Below the pieces are notes generated by a model that did no database searches, was not told the origin of the DNA, and saw only the letters and a program-made list of their open reading frames with translations. A stretch of DNA of 61,368 nucleotides, taken from positions 1 to 61,368 of the forward strand of contig JAFRFY010000022.1 in the NCBI GenBank assembly GCA_017434085.1, given 5' to 3'. Positions 26,058 to 35,228 of this stretch are shown here, piece by piece. Source of the stretch: Clostridia bacterium. GTDB lineage: Bacteria; Bacillota; Clostridia; Christensenellales; Aristaeellaceae. Each line of letters begins with the position of its first letter. Position 1 is the stretch's first letter. The position numbers and the translations under genes are program-made.

Positions 26058-27557
26058 ATGAAGATACTTTTTGCTGCGTCTGAATGTGTGCCGTTTGTCA
26101 AGACAGGCGGCTTGGCGGACGTCGTCAGCGCGCTGCCCAAGGAGATACTCAAGGCGGGCGAAGATATTCGCGTCATCCTGCCCCTGTACAAGGCCATTGA
26201 CCAGTCCTGGCGCGACCAGATGGAGCATGTGCTCTATTTCTACGTCAATCTCGGCTGGCGCCGCCAGTACGTGGGCATCATGAAGCTGGTCTATTCCGGC
26301 ATCACCTACTACTTCGTGGACAACGAGCAGTACTTCGGCCGCGACTATATCTACGGCATGGGCGGCGACGAGGGCGAGCGCTTCGCGTTCTTCTCCCGGG
26401 CCGTGCTGGAGGCGCTGACGAAGATCGACTTCATGCCCGACGTGCTGCATTGCCACGACTGGCAGACGGGCCTCATACCGATCCTGCTCAAGGCACAGTA
26501 CAAGCACCTGGAGCTGTACAAGAACGTCCGCACCGTCTTTACCATCCACAACCTGCAATATCAGGGCCTGTTCCCCATCGATATGATGGAGGACCTGCTG
26601 TACCTGGGCCCCTGGGCCTACACCAGCGACGCGCTGGAGTTCTTCGGCATGTGCTCCTGCATGAAGGGCGGCATCGTGTTTGCCGACGAGGTCACCACCG
26701 TCTCCCCCACCTATTCCCAGGAGATCCAGACCGCCTACTACGGCGAGCGGCTGGACGGCCTGCTCAGGGCGCGGGTGGATCACCTCACGGGCATACTGAA
26801 CGGCATCGATACCGCGGAGTACGACCCCGCCCACGACAGCATCATCCCGAAGCCCTATTCCGCCGAGACCTACGCGCTCAAGGCGGAGAACAAGCTGGCC
26901 CTGCAGCGCGAGCTGGGCCTCAAGGTGGACGCCGACATCCCGATGATCGCCATGATCACCCGCCTGTCCGGCCAGAAGGGCCTGGACCTGGTGGAATGCG
27001 TGCTGCCGGAGATCATGAACACCGGCGCGCAGCTGGTGGTGCTGGGCATGGGCGAGAGCCGCTATGTGGACCTGTTCAGCTGGGCGCAGTGGAAGTACCC
27101 GAACCAGGTTTCCGCCAACTTCCAGATGAACAACGTGCTGGCGCACAAGATCTACGCGGCGGCGGACCTCTTCCTTATGCCCTCGCTGTTTGAGCCCTGC
27201 GGCCTGAGCCAGATGATCTCCCTGCGCTACGGCACGCTGCCCATCACCCGCGAGACCGGCGGCCTGCGGGACACCGTGCTCGCCTACAACAAGTACACCG
27301 GCGACGGCAACGGCTTCACCTTCCTCTACTACAACGCCCACGACATGCTGCACGTGATCGAGAACGCCGTGAAGATGTTCCACGAGCAGCGCGACGTGTT
27401 CAACAGCCTGGCCATCCGCGCCATGAACGGGCAGTACGGCTGGGATCAGTCGGCGAAGAAGTACATCGCGCTCTACAGCATGATACTGGAGCGCCGCGCC
27501 ATCGAGCAGAAGGCCGAGGCGGAGGAAGCCGCGCGCAAGAACGCTGAGGAGAAGTAA
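26058..27557 (+). CDS. glgA: Glycogen synthase
   Basis: 499-residue GT5 glycosyltransferase that extends glycogen from ADP-glucose. N-terminal FAASECVPFVKTGGLADVVSALPKEI with the Lys-Thr-Gly-Gly ADP-glucose contact, HCHDWQTGLIPILLK, FTIHNLQYQGLF, then the C-terminal GT-B half with TRLSGQKGLDLVE and the PSLFEPCGLSQM nucleotide-sugar motif. Preceded by a GGGAGGAA site. No branching enzyme or phosphorylase is in the window. Confidence 0.96.
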   Translation: MKILFAASECVPFVKTGGLADVVSALPKEILKAGEDIRVILPLYKAIDQSWRDQMEHVLYFYVNLGWRRQYVGIMKLVYSGITYYFVDNEQYFGRDYIYGMGGDEGERFAFFSRAVLEALTKIDFMPDVLHCHDWQTGLIPILLKAQYKHLELYKNVRTVFTIHNLQYQGLFPIDMMEDLLYLGPWAYTSDALEFFGMCSCMKGGIVFADEVTTVSPTYSQEIQTAYYGERLDGLLRARVDHLTGILNGIDTAEYDPAHDSIIPKPYSAETYALKAENKLALQRELGLKVDADIPMIAMITRLSGQKGLDLVECVLPEIMNTGAQLVVLGMGESRYVDLFSWAQWKYPNQVSANFQMNNVLAHKIYAAADLFLMPSLFEPCGLSQMISLRYGTLPITRETGGLRDTVLAYNKYTGDGNGFTFLYYNAHDMLHVIENAVKMFHEQRDVFNSLAIRAMNGQYGWDQSAKKYIALYSMILERRAIEQKAEAEEAARKNAEEK

Positions 27558-27563
27558 AGCATA

Positions 27564-28712
27564 ATGGACAACCGCGACGAAATCATTCGCACCCAAATGG
27601 ACGTGATCAGCACGCTGATCAACAACAACATGCGCAACTTAGGTGACGACCTGTGGCCGGAGAAGCCCGCGCAGCCCGTGCGGGGGCAAAAAAAGCCTGA
27701 AACGAAGGCCGCGAAGCCCCAGCAGACGGCCCAGCAGCCGCAGCAGGAGGCCGAGCAGGAGACCCCGCCGGAGGACATCAACGACTTGAAGGCGGAGCTC
27801 AACGAGCTGATCGGCCTGGATGGCATCAAAAAAGAGGTCAACAACCTCATCAACATGGTCACCATCCACAAGCTGCGCCAGCAGAACGGGCTCAAGACGG
27901 TGGATATGTCGCTGCACATGGTGTTCACCGGCAATCCCGGCACCGGCAAGACCATGATCGCCCGCATCATGTCCCGCATCTACAAGAGCCTTGGGATACT
28001 GAAAAAGGGCCATCTGGTGGAGGTGGATCGCTCCGGGCTGGTGGCGGGGTACGTGGGCCAGACGGCCACCAAGACCAGCGCCGTGATCGAGAAGGCGCTG
28101 GGCGGCGTGCTGTTCATCGACGAGGCCTATGCCCTCAACAGCAAGTCCGAGAACGACTTCGGCCAGGAGGCCATCGACACGCTGCTCAAGGCCATGGAGG
28201 ATCATCGGGACGACCTGGTGGTGATCGTCGCGGGCTACGACGGGCTGATGGAGAAGTTCATACACTCCAACCCCGGCCTGGAATCCCGCTTCAACCGCTA
28301 CCTGCATTTCGACGACTACACCATCGACGAGATGGCAGCGATACTCGATCTCAACCTCAAAAAGGGCCAGTACAAGCTGGACGACGCTGGCCGCGAGGCC
28401 GCGCGGCAGTACATCATCGACGCCAACACCAGCTCGATCTCCTTCGGCAACGCCCGCGGCGTGCGCAACGTGTTCGAGCGGCTGCTGGTGGCCCAGGCCA
28501 ACCGGCTGGCCCAGAGCGCGGACGTCTCCAAGGAGGACCTGATGCTGATCAGCGCGGAGGACGTCAAGGCCGCGCGGGAGACCGACGAGAAGATGATCGC
28601 GGCGGAGCGCGCCCAGCAATCGCTGATACAGTCCGCCGAGGACACCATCGCGGAGCTGACGGCGCTGTCGAAGAATATCCCGGTCAAGCTGGAGCCGCCA
28701 AAGACGGAATAA
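27564..28712 (+). CDS. AAA+ ATPase of the SpoVK/CbbX type
   Basis: 382 residues: a Gln/Pro/Ala-rich N-terminal linker (about 20-75), then an AAA domain with Walker A FTGNPGTGKTMIARIM, pore region VEVDRSGLVAGYVGQTATKT, Walker B GGVLFIDEAYAL, and sensor/arginine finger part NPGLESRFNRYLHF, then NARGVRNVFERLL. CbbX remodels Rubisco and SpoVK is a sporulation protein; which client applies here is unknown. Starts 6 bases after glgA, so it is in the glycogen operon and ends at its terminator. Confidence 0.85.
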   Translation: MDNRDEIIRTQMDVISTLINNNMRNLGDDLWPEKPAQPVRGQKKPETKAAKPQQTAQQPQQEAEQETPPEDINDLKAELNELIGLDGIKKEVNNLINMVTIHKLRQQNGLKTVDMSLHMVFTGNPGTGKTMIARIMSRIYKSLGILKKGHLVEVDRSGLVAGYVGQTATKTSAVIEKALGGVLFIDEAYALNSKSENDFGQEAIDTLLKAMEDHRDDLVVIVAGYDGLMEKFIHSNPGLESRFNRYLHFDDYTIDEMAAILDLNLKKGQYKLDDAGREAARQYIIDANTSSISFGNARGVRNVFERLLVAQANRLAQSADVSKEDLMLISAEDVKAARETDEKMIAAERAQQSLIQSAEDTIAELTALSKNIPVKLEPPKTE

Positions 28713-28717
28713 AGCAA

Positions 28718-28753
28718 AACCACCGGTCGCAACGGCCGGTGGTTCTGATTTTT
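28718..28753. terminator. Bidirectional terminator between AAA ATPase and aspartate kinase
   Basis: AACCACCGG (28718-28726) pairs perfectly with CCGGTGGTT (28736-28744), followed on the plus strand by CTGATTTTT and preceded by AAAGCAAAA-type A-rich sequence that gives a short U-tract for the convergent minus-strand gene. Confidence 0.85.
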
Positions 28754-28762
28754 GGGTTTATA

Positions 28763-30085
28763 CTAATCCTTCACAAACGCCTTGTATATCGCCCGCATGG
28801 CGGTCTCGAAGTCATCCACGTGCACGCCGACGATGATGTTGAACTCGCTGGAGCCCTGGTCGATCATCTTGACGTTCACCCCGGCCTCGTAGAGCGCGTT
28901 GAACAGCGTGGCGGCGGAGCCGGGCTGCCGCACCATGCCGTGGCCCACCGTGGCGATCAGCGCGATGCCGGTGGACACGCTGATGGTGTCGGGCTGGCAC
29001 ACCTGCTCGATGCGCTGTATGATCTGATCCTTGCGCGTCACCAGCTCCTTGTCCGAGACCACGACGGACATGGTGTCGATGCCGGTGGGCATGTGCTCGA
29101 AGCTGACGCCGAAGTCCTCCAGCGCCTGCAGCACGCGCCGCCCGAAGCCGTACTCGGAGTTCATCATGGCCTTGTCGATGGTGATCAGCGTGAAGTTCTT
29201 GTGCCCCGCGATGCCGGTGATCCGCTGGCCGTCGTTGCACTTACCGGTGACGGCGGGCACGATCATGGTGCCGGGATCGGCGGGATCGTTGGTGTTGCGG
29301 ATGTTGGTGGGGATGTTGGCCTTGTGCACCGGGAAGATGGCGTCCTCGTGCAGCACCGTCGCGCCCATGTAGGAGAGCTCCCGCAGCTCCCGGTAGGACA
29401 GCTCGCGGATGCACTTGGGGTTGTCGACGATGTTCGGGTCGGCCATCAAAAAGCCGGACACGTCCGTCCAGTTCTCGTACACGTCGGCCTGCGCGGCCCG
29501 GGCCACGATGGCGCCGGAGATGTCACTGCCGCCCCGGGAGAACGTGTGCACGTCGCCGTTGGGATACGCGCCGTAGAAGCCCGGTATGATGGCCCGCTCG
29601 TGCTGCTTGAGCGTGTCACGGAGCACCTCGTTGGTCCACTCTGAGGCGAACACGCCGGTGCGGTCGAACTTGATCACGTCCCGCGCGTCGATGAAATCCC
29701 AGCCCAGGTATTTGGACAGCACCACGCCGTTCAGGTACTCGCCCCGGCTGGCGGCAAAATCGGGGTTCTTCAGCCTGCGGATCTGGTCGCCGGTCTCCAA
29801 AAGCAGCCCGTAGAAATCGAAATCCAGGCCCAGGCTGTCGTAGATCTCCATGTACCGGTCGATGATCTTGTGGTACAGCTCCTCGTGGCTCTGATTGCGC
29901 TCGACCATGCGGTGGCATTGGTACAGCATGTCCGTGACCTTGGTATCCGCCTTGAACCGCTTGCCCGGCGCGCTGGGCACCACGTAGCATATATCGGGAT
30001 CAGACAGCACGATGTCCCTGACCTTCTTGAAATGATCCGCGTCGGCCAGGGATGAACCGCCGAATTTGGCAACTTTTACGCCCAA
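28763..30085 (-). CDS. lysC: Aspartate kinase
   Basis: 440 residues catalysing the first step to lysine, threonine and methionine. N-terminal VKVAKFGGSSLAD phosphate-binding motif, SRGGSDISGAIVARAA, then two ACT domains (LITIDKAMMNSEYGFGRRVL… and IALIATVGHGMVRQPGSAATLFNAL). This monofunctional, class with about 440 residues is the type common in Clostridia; which end product inhibits it cannot be read here. The 70-base leader is too short for a lysine riboswitch. Confidence 0.94.
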   Translation of the reverse strand: MGVKVAKFGGSSLADADHFKKVRDIVLSDPDICYVVPSAPGKRFKADTKVTDMLYQCHRMVERNQSHEELYHKIIDRYMEIYDSLGLDFDFYGLLLETGDQIRRLKNPDFAASRGEYLNGVVLSKYLGWDFIDARDVIKFDRTGVFASEWTNEVLRDTLKQHERAIIPGFYGAYPNGDVHTFSRGGSDISGAIVARAAQADVYENWTDVSGFLMADPNIVDNPKCIRELSYRELRELSYMGATVLHEDAIFPVHKANIPTNIRNTNDPADPGTMIVPAVTGKCNDGQRITGIAGHKNFTLITIDKAMMNSEYGFGRRVLQALEDFGVSFEHMPTGIDTMSVVVSDKELVTRKDQIIQRIEQVCQPDTISVSTGIALIATVGHGMVRQPGSAATLFNALYEAGVNVKMIDQGSSEFNIIVGVHVDDFETAMRAIYKAFVKD

Positions 30086-30118
30086 GTGAAACTCCTCCTC
30101 GGTGGGTGAATCATGTAT

Positions 30119-30147
30119 ATTATACGGACTCGCCTTACATTTGTAAA
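30119..30147 (-). promoter_or_regulatory. Promoter of aspartate kinase
   Basis: Minus strand TTTACA (30147-30142), 17-base spacer, perfect TATAAT (30124-30119), about 33 bases before the ATG. Confidence 0.75.
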
Positions 30148-30157
30148 GCTCAATTAT

Positions 30158-30757
30158 CTAATCTTTTATATCAGAATCACTGATGTCTTTCTCGATCAGC
30201 TCCAGCAGCGCGTCGCGCCCCAGGTCCTCCTTGGAGGAATGGGTCAGCACCTCCCAGGGCTGCACCGCCAGCGTGCGGCAGATCACGGGGATGCTCTTGC
30301 CCCGCTGCGCCTTGGACAGCTTGTCGGCCTTGGTGGCGATCACGGTGAAGGGGATGTCGTAGTGCCGCAGGTACTCCACCATCATCTGATCGTCCTGCGT
30401 GGGCGCGTGGCGGATGTCCACCAGCTGTAACACCCGTTTGAGATGGCCGGATTGCTGTAAATAGCCCTCGATCATGCCGGCCCACCGGTCCTTCTCCTGC
30501 TTGCTGGCCTTGGCGAAGCCGTAGCCCGGCAGGTCTACCAGGAAGAAGGCCTCGTTGATCATGTACAGGTTGACCAGGCGGGTCTTGCCGGGCTCTGAGG
30601 ACGTGCGGGCCAGCCGGCTGTTGCGCGTCAGGCTGTTGATCAGCGAGGATTTGCCCACGTTGGACTTCCCCACCATGGCGATTTCCGGCAGCCCCTGTCC
30701 CGGAAAGGGCTTGAACGCGCTCAAAGACTGCACGAACCGTGCCTTTTTGACGATCAT
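30158..30757 (-). CDS. engB: Ribosome biogenesis GTPase EngB (YsxC)
   Basis: 199-residue small GTPase needed for 50S assembly. G1 VGKSNVGKSSLINSL, G2/switch region TSSEPGKTRLVN, G3 VDLPGYGFAKAS, G4 ATKADKLSK and G5 SSKED are all intact. Its start abuts the lon stop with no gap, and the lon-engB order is the usual Firmicutes one. Confidence 0.96.
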   Translation of the reverse strand: MIVKKARFVQSLSAFKPFPGQGLPEIAMVGKSNVGKSSLINSLTRNSRLARTSSEPGKTRLVNLYMINEAFFLVDLPGYGFAKASKQEKDRWAGMIEGYLQQSGHLKRVLQLVDIRHAPTQDDQMMVEYLRHYDIPFTVIATKADKLSKAQRGKSIPVICRTLAVQPWEVLTHSSKEDLGRDALLELIEKDISDSDIKD

Positions 30758-33109
30758 CTATGCGGCCTCCGTCGTATCGCGGATCAATACCCGCGTAAGC
30801 GCGTCCTCCACGCGGTCCATGAGCTGTATCTCGAAGCGTGCGAGGATGTCGGCGTCGATCTTCTCCAGGTCCTTTTCGTTCTCGCGGGGCAGCAGTATGC
30901 GGTCGATGCCCATGCGGTGCGCCGCCAGCAGCTTTTCCTTTACGCCGCCGATGGGCAGCACCTTGCCGTGCAGCGTGATCTCCCCGGTCATGGCCCACTC
31001 CCCGCTGGCCTTCAGGCCGGTCATGGCGGACAGCAGCGCGCAGGTCAGCGCCACGCCCGCGGAGGGGCCGTCCTTGGGCACCGCGCCCTCGGGCACGTGG
31101 ATGTGGATGTCGTGCTTATCGAAGTAGTCGTCCGGCAGGGCGTACCGCGGGAGCATGCCCCGGGCGACGCTCACCGCCAGCTCGGCGGACTCCTTCATCA
31201 CCTCGCCCAGCTTGCCGGTCAGCTTGAGCTTGCCAGTGCCGGGGAAGGTCACGGCCTCCACGGGCATGACCTCGCCGCCCACACTGGTCCAGGCCAGGCC
31301 GTTGACCATGCCCACCTCCGCCTTTCCGGCAGCGGGCTGGCGCAAGTAGCGCGGCGCGCCCAGGTATGCCTTCAAATCTCTGGGCTGTATGGTGACGGAG
31401 CCGGTGTCCGCATCCTCCACGAGCTTGAGCGTGACGGCGCGGCACAGCTTGCCGATCATGCGCTCCAGCGTGCGCACGCCGGCCTCCCGGGTGTAGCCGT
31501 CGATCAGCGCCGTCAGCGTGCGGTCGGGGATCTTGAGCTGTTTATTTGACAGATTGTGCGCCTCCCGCTGCTTTTTCAGCAGGTGACGCTTGGCGATCTG
31601 CAGCTTCTCCTCCGCCGTGTAGCTGGGCACTTCGATGATCTCCATGCGGTCCAGCAGCGCCTGGTCGATGGTGTCGGTGGTGTTGGCCGTGGTGATGAAC
31701 AGCACGTCGGACAGGTCGAAGGGCGCTTCGATGTAGTGGTCGGTGAAGGTGCTGTTCTGGGCGGGGTCCAGCGCCTCCAGCATGGCGGAGGCCGGGTCGC
31801 CGCGCATGTCCCGGGCCAGCTTGTCGATCTCATCCAGCAGGAACACGGGGTTCATGGTCTTGCACTGGCGGATGGAGGACACGATCCTGCCGGGCATCGC
31901 GCCTACGTAGGTCTTGCGATGGCCGCGAATCTCCGCCTCGTCGTGCACGCCGCCCAGCGACATGCGGGTGAACTTGCGGTTCAGCGCGCTGGCGATGGAC
32001 TTTGCGATGGAGGTCTTGCCCACGCCGGGCGGGCCGACCAGGCATAGGATGGGGCTCTTGAGCTTGTCCGACACCACGGAGCGCACGGCCAGGTACTCGA
32101 TCAGGCGCTTTTTGACGTCCTCCATGCCGTAATGGTCGGCCTCCAGCACCTTGCGGGCCTTCTTGATGTCGATATCGGAGGTATCGTAGACGCTCCAGGG
32201 CAGCTCCAGCATGTACTCGATGTAGTTCTGGCTGACGCTGCTCTCCGGCGCGTGCACGGAGCTGCGCGCCAGGCGTTTCAATTCCTTCTCCACGTGCTCG
32301 CGGGCCACCTTGGGCATCTTCGACTTGTCGATGCGTTGGCGCAGCTCGGCGATCTCCTCGTCCTCGTCGTCGCCCAGCTCCTCCTGTATGGCGCGAATCT
32401 GCTCCCGCAGATAGTATTCATGGTTTTGCCGGTCCATATACTCCTGCACGCGGGCGCGTATGCGCTCGTCCAGCTCGGCGATCTTGATCTCGTCCGCCAG
32501 CTTTTCCAGCAGCAGCTTCATGCGCTGGCCGATGTCGGTGCACTCCAGTATGGCCTGCTTGTCCTCGACGCGGGTCAGTATGTTCGCGGCGATCACGTCG
32601 CACAGCACGGAGGGGTTGCGCTCCCCCATGACCTCCTGCATCAGCTCGGGCATGTTCTGCCCGCGGCTTCTCGCCGCCTGGGGCGCAAAGGCGCGCAGCG
32701 CGCCCATCAGCGCCTTCTCCTCGGCGGTCAGCGCCACCGGGGAAACCGGCTGCACCTCGCAGTATTCCACGCTCTGGCTGCCGCCCTCCTCCAGCAGGTT
32801 CAGCACCACCGCGCGGGAGCGGCCCTCCACCAGCACCCGCAGGGACTGATCCGGCAGGTTCATCACCTGTTTGACAGTGGCCACCGTGCCGACGGTATAG
32901 AGATCCTCCACCTGGGGATAGTCCACCATGCTGTCGCGCTGGGCCACAATAAACACCCGCTGATCGTCATTCATCGCGCGCTGCAGGGCGCCGATGGAGC
33001 GACCGCGGGCCACATCGATCGTCAATACCGTGTTGGGAAACACCATCAGCCCCCGCAGCGGTAACAGCGGCAGCTTCAGTATTTCAGAGGAGCGTTTGGG
33101 ATTGCTCAA
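30758..33109 (-). CDS. lon: ATP-dependent protease La (Lon)
   Basis: 783 residues: N-terminal substrate domain (LPLLPLRGLMVFPNTVLTI), AAA domain with Walker A VGPPGVGKTSIAKSIA and Walker B FLLDEIDKL, and the C-terminal protease with the Ser-Lys dyad, Ser in PKDGPSAGVAL and Lys in PIGGVKEKLLAAH. Starts at TTG, 10 bases after GGGAGG. Cytoplasmic quality-control protease; no CIRCE heat-shock element is visible upstream. Confidence 0.97.
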   Translation of the reverse strand: MSNPKRSSEILKLPLLPLRGLMVFPNTVLTIDVARGRSIGALQRAMNDDQRVFIVAQRDSMVDYPQVEDLYTVGTVATVKQVMNLPDQSLRVLVEGRSRAVVLNLLEEGGSQSVEYCEVQPVSPVALTAEEKALMGALRAFAPQAARSRGQNMPELMQEVMGERNPSVLCDVIAANILTRVEDKQAILECTDIGQRMKLLLEKLADEIKIAELDERIRARVQEYMDRQNHEYYLREQIRAIQEELGDDEDEEIAELRQRIDKSKMPKVAREHVEKELKRLARSSVHAPESSVSQNYIEYMLELPWSVYDTSDIDIKKARKVLEADHYGMEDVKKRLIEYLAVRSVVSDKLKSPILCLVGPPGVGKTSIAKSIASALNRKFTRMSLGGVHDEAEIRGHRKTYVGAMPGRIVSSIRQCKTMNPVFLLDEIDKLARDMRGDPASAMLEALDPAQNSTFTDHYIEAPFDLSDVLFITTANTTDTIDQALLDRMEIIEVPSYTAEEKLQIAKRHLLKKQREAHNLSNKQLKIPDRTLTALIDGYTREAGVRTLERMIGKLCRAVTLKLVEDADTGSVTIQPRDLKAYLGAPRYLRQPAAGKAEVGMVNGLAWTSVGGEVMPVEAVTFPGTGKLKLTGKLGEVMKESAELAVSVARGMLPRYALPDDYFDKHDIHIHVPEGAVPKDGPSAGVALTCALLSAMTGLKASGEWAMTGEITLHGKVLPIGGVKEKLLAAHRMGIDRILLPRENEKDLEKIDADILARFEIQLMDRVEDALTRVLIRDTTEAA

Positions 33110-33142
33110 AACAAGATCCTCCCTGTGCGTTTATACCTTCAT

Positions 33143-33170
33143 AGTATACCGTAAATGTGTTAAGATACAA
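33143..33170 (-). promoter_or_regulatory. Promoter of lon-engB
   Basis: Minus strand TTGTAT (33170-33165), 16-base spacer, TATACT (33148-33143), then GGGAGG and the TTG start. Confidence 0.55.
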
Positions 33171-33202
33171 GGGTTTTCAGTTGGTGTTTTATACTAAACA
33201 AC

Positions 33203-33355
33203 GGGCGATGAGGGCATCGCCCCTACGGATATCCCCCAAACGGATATCGCGTTGTAGGGGCGATACCCTCATCGCCCAAATGGATACAGCGCGTAGGGGC
33301 GATGCCCTCATCACCCAAATGAATACAGCGCGTAGGGGCGATGCCCTCATCGCCC
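33203..33355. repeat. Palindromic repeat array, locus 2 (four units)
   Basis: One forward unit at 33203-33226 and three reverse units at 33254-33277, 33293-33316 and 33332-33355. The last three are regular 39-base tandem repeats (24-base palindrome plus a 15-base linker AAATGGATACAGCGC or close). This fills most of the lon-SH3 gene gap. Same 24-mer as at 21138 and 44364. Spacers are alike and short, so it is not a CRISPR array. Confidence 0.85.
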
Positions 33356-33375
33356 GTATGATCAATATGTATCAA

Positions 33376-34128
33376 TCAATAGAGTTTCGTATACTTCGAG
33401 GACACCCAGCCCACGTCGTCGTACCAGGAGATCTTGTACCAGACCACGCCCCGGCTGTCGGTGGAGCTCTTGCCGAGGTAGTCGGCCTCGTCGCCCTCGT
33501 ACATGATGTCGAAGCTGCGGTACTTGAGGCCGGGGCCCGTGCGCACGTTGGTGTCGCCGTATTCCGCGATCACGGTGTCGCCGGTGACCTTGCCGCCGCC
33601 GCCCTTCCGGCCCAGGCGGGTATACCGCGAGGAGACCCACGCCTTCTGGCCCTTCCAGGAGATTTTGTACCAGACCACGCCGCGGCCGTCCACGGACGTC
33701 TCCTCCAGGTACTTGGCGGAATCGTCCACCCGCAGCACGCCGATGACCTTGTAGCTCAGGCCCGGGCCGGTATGTACGTTGCTCTTGCCCGTGTCGCCAA
33801 TCACGTAGCGGGTGGAGCTGCCGCCGCCTCCGCCCCCGCCGCCGCTGCCGGTGGTATAGGCGTATTTGGAGGACACCCAGCCCTTGCCGCTGTGGTAGTT
33901 GACCTGATACCACACCACGCCGCGGTCGTCCTTGCGGCTGTTGCCGGTGCCCTTGAGGGTCGTGCCCTCGGAGGCCGTGCCCAGGATACTGTCATCCAGC
34001 GAGGGGCCGGACCGCACGTTGCAGTGGCCCGTGATGTGTACAGTCACCGAGTCAGCCATGGCGTATCCGGCCAAGGAGACCAACAGCGCCGTCAAAAGCA
34101 GCGTCACAATCAGCTTTCTCATATCCAT
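33376..34128 (-). CDS. Secreted protein with three SH3b domains
   Basis: About 250 residues: signal peptide (KLIVTLLLTALLVSLAGYAMA), then three bacterial SH3 repeats, each with the N-V-R/H-x-G-P and VVWY-K/Q-I-x-W…GWVSS-K/R-Y pattern, joined by Gly-rich linkers (a run of eight Gly after the first, KGGGGK after the second). Likely binds cell wall; no catalytic domain. Start either ATG 34128 (AGGAG 4 bases away) or ATG 34122 (10 bases). It lies downstream of the DUF1292 and sigma-factor genes on the same strand. Confidence 0.88.
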   Translation of the reverse strand: MDMRKLIVTLLLTALLVSLAGYAMADSVTVHITGHCNVRSGPSLDDSILGTASEGTTLKGTGNSRKDDRGVVWYQVNYHSGKGWVSSKYAYTTGSGGGGGGGGSSTRYVIGDTGKSNVHTGPGLSYKVIGVLRVDDSAKYLEETSVDGRGVVWYKISWKGQKAWVSSRYTRLGRKGGGGKVTGDTVIAEYGDTNVRTGPGLKYRSFDIMYEGDEADYLGKSSTDSRGVVWYKISWYDDVGWVSSKYTKLY

Positions 34129-34167
34129 CACACTCCTGCCCTAAGCGCGAAACACCCGCGCAACGGA

Positions 34168-34473
34168 TTATTCATCGCCCTCGTCGTCCTCGTACAGCTC
34201 GTCCATCTCATTGCTGTCGAAGATGGCCATGATCTTGTCCGCGAGGTCGTCGTCAATGGGCAGGAATTCCTCCTGGTCGTCGCCCACCGGCACGACCTCC
34301 ATGATCATGACCTCGATGGTGTCGTCCTCATCGGCGTCCTCGTCCGCGTCCTCCACGTACTCGGTCAGCAGGGCGTACTCCTTGCCCTCGTAGCAGAGGT
34401 AGTCCAGCACCTCCATGGTGATTTCATTGCCGGCGTCGTCCTCGAATACGACGAGATCCCGTTCCTCATCCAT
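34168..34473 (-). CDS. DUF1292 family acidic protein
   Basis: 101 residues, very acidic, with the DUF1292 core VVFEDDAGNEITMEVLDYLCYEGKEYALL and EVVPVGDDQEEFLPIDDDLADKIMAIF. I start at the ATG at 34473 because GGAGGT lies 7 bases before it; the longer ORF would begin inside that ribosome site. Conserved in Firmicutes, usually near alaS-yrrK genes, but not here. Function unknown; cytoplasmic. Confidence 0.9.
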   Translation of the reverse strand: MDEERDLVVFEDDAGNEITMEVLDYLCYEGKEYALLTEYVEDADEDADEDDTIEVMIMEVVPVGDDQEEFLPIDDDLADKIMAIFDSNEMDELYEDDEGDE

Positions 34474-34509
34474 TTCAAAAACCTCCATCAAGTGAAATTG
34501 TCATTGTAT

Positions 34510-35211
34510 TTATTCAACCGGCGCCACCGCGAAGTCGATGGCCACCGAGGCTGAAACCTGTATCTGCTCGGAGAAAACCGGCGTGCCGGCCCCGGCGTCG
34601 GACTTTTCCATGGCCGCCTCAAAGCTGTTCCCGGCGTAGTAGTTGTTGTACATGCCGCCGCCTTGCTCCACGATGGCGCTGATGCCGGTGACCTTCATGC
34701 CCGCGGCGGCAGCCAGCACTTCCGCCTTGTCGCGCGCGTTTTCGACGGACAGCTCCAGCGCCCGCTTCTTGGCGTCGGCGGTGTCGGAAGCGCTGAACGT
34801 GATGCCCGAGAAGGTGTTGGCCCCCGCCTCGAACACGGCGTCGATGTACTTCCCGGCGTTCTCGATGTCCGAGATGGTCACGGAGATGCTGTTCGAGGCG
34901 GCATAGCCCTTCTCGTCGGAATCGTCGTAGCTGTAGTCCTCGTAGATGTCGATGGAGCTGGTGTGGATGTCCTCCTCCTTTACCCCCATCGACCGGAGCT
35001 TCTCTATGACCGTGGTCAGCTTCTCGTTGACCAGGGCCTGCGCCTCCCCCACGTCCGCGGAGGATTCCCTCACGCCCAGCGTGATCGTGGCGGTATCGGG
35101 GTCGAGGCTGACGATCCCCGTGCCCTGCACCGTGAGGGTCGCGCCCTCGGCAAAGGCGCACGCGCCCAGCATCAGCGCAAGAACAAGCGCCAGCATGATC
35201 TTCATCTTCAT
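34510..35211 (-). CDS. SIMPL domain (DUF541) exported protein
   Basis: 233 residues: signal peptide (ALVLALMLGACAFA, possibly a lipobox LGAC), then the SIMPL fold (LTVQGTGIVSLDPDTATITLGVRE … EEDIHTSSIDIYEDYSYDD … SNSISVTISDIENAGKYIDAVFEAGAN … GISAIVEQGGG). Members are linked to envelope stress and oxidative damage, without known catalysis. Its start is 17 bases from the anti-sigma gene, which suggests it belongs to that regulon or operon. Confidence 0.88.
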   Translation of the reverse strand: MKMKIMLALVLALMLGACAFAEGATLTVQGTGIVSLDPDTATITLGVRESSADVGEAQALVNEKLTTVIEKLRSMGVKEEDIHTSSIDIYEDYSYDDSDEKGYAASNSISVTISDIENAGKYIDAVFEAGANTFSGITFSASDTADAKKRALELSVENARDKAEVLAAAAGMKVTGISAIVEQGGGMYNNYYAGNSFEAAMEKSDAGAGTPVFSEQIQVSASVAIDFAVAPVE

Positions 35212-35228
35212 AGCTTTGACCTCCTGTA

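Noticed and set aside
30086..30157. Lysine riboswitch before aspartate kinase
   Set aside because: The gap is about 70 bases, with the promoter inside it; too short for the aptamer.
33203..33355. Possible CRISPR array
   Set aside because: The spacing sequences are 15 bases and nearly identical, one unit is inverted, and there are no cas genes.
33157..34554. 465-codon plus-strand ORF over the repeat array and the SH3 and DUF1292 genes
   Set aside because: It begins in the palindromic repeats and runs antisense to two supported genes; no ribosome site.
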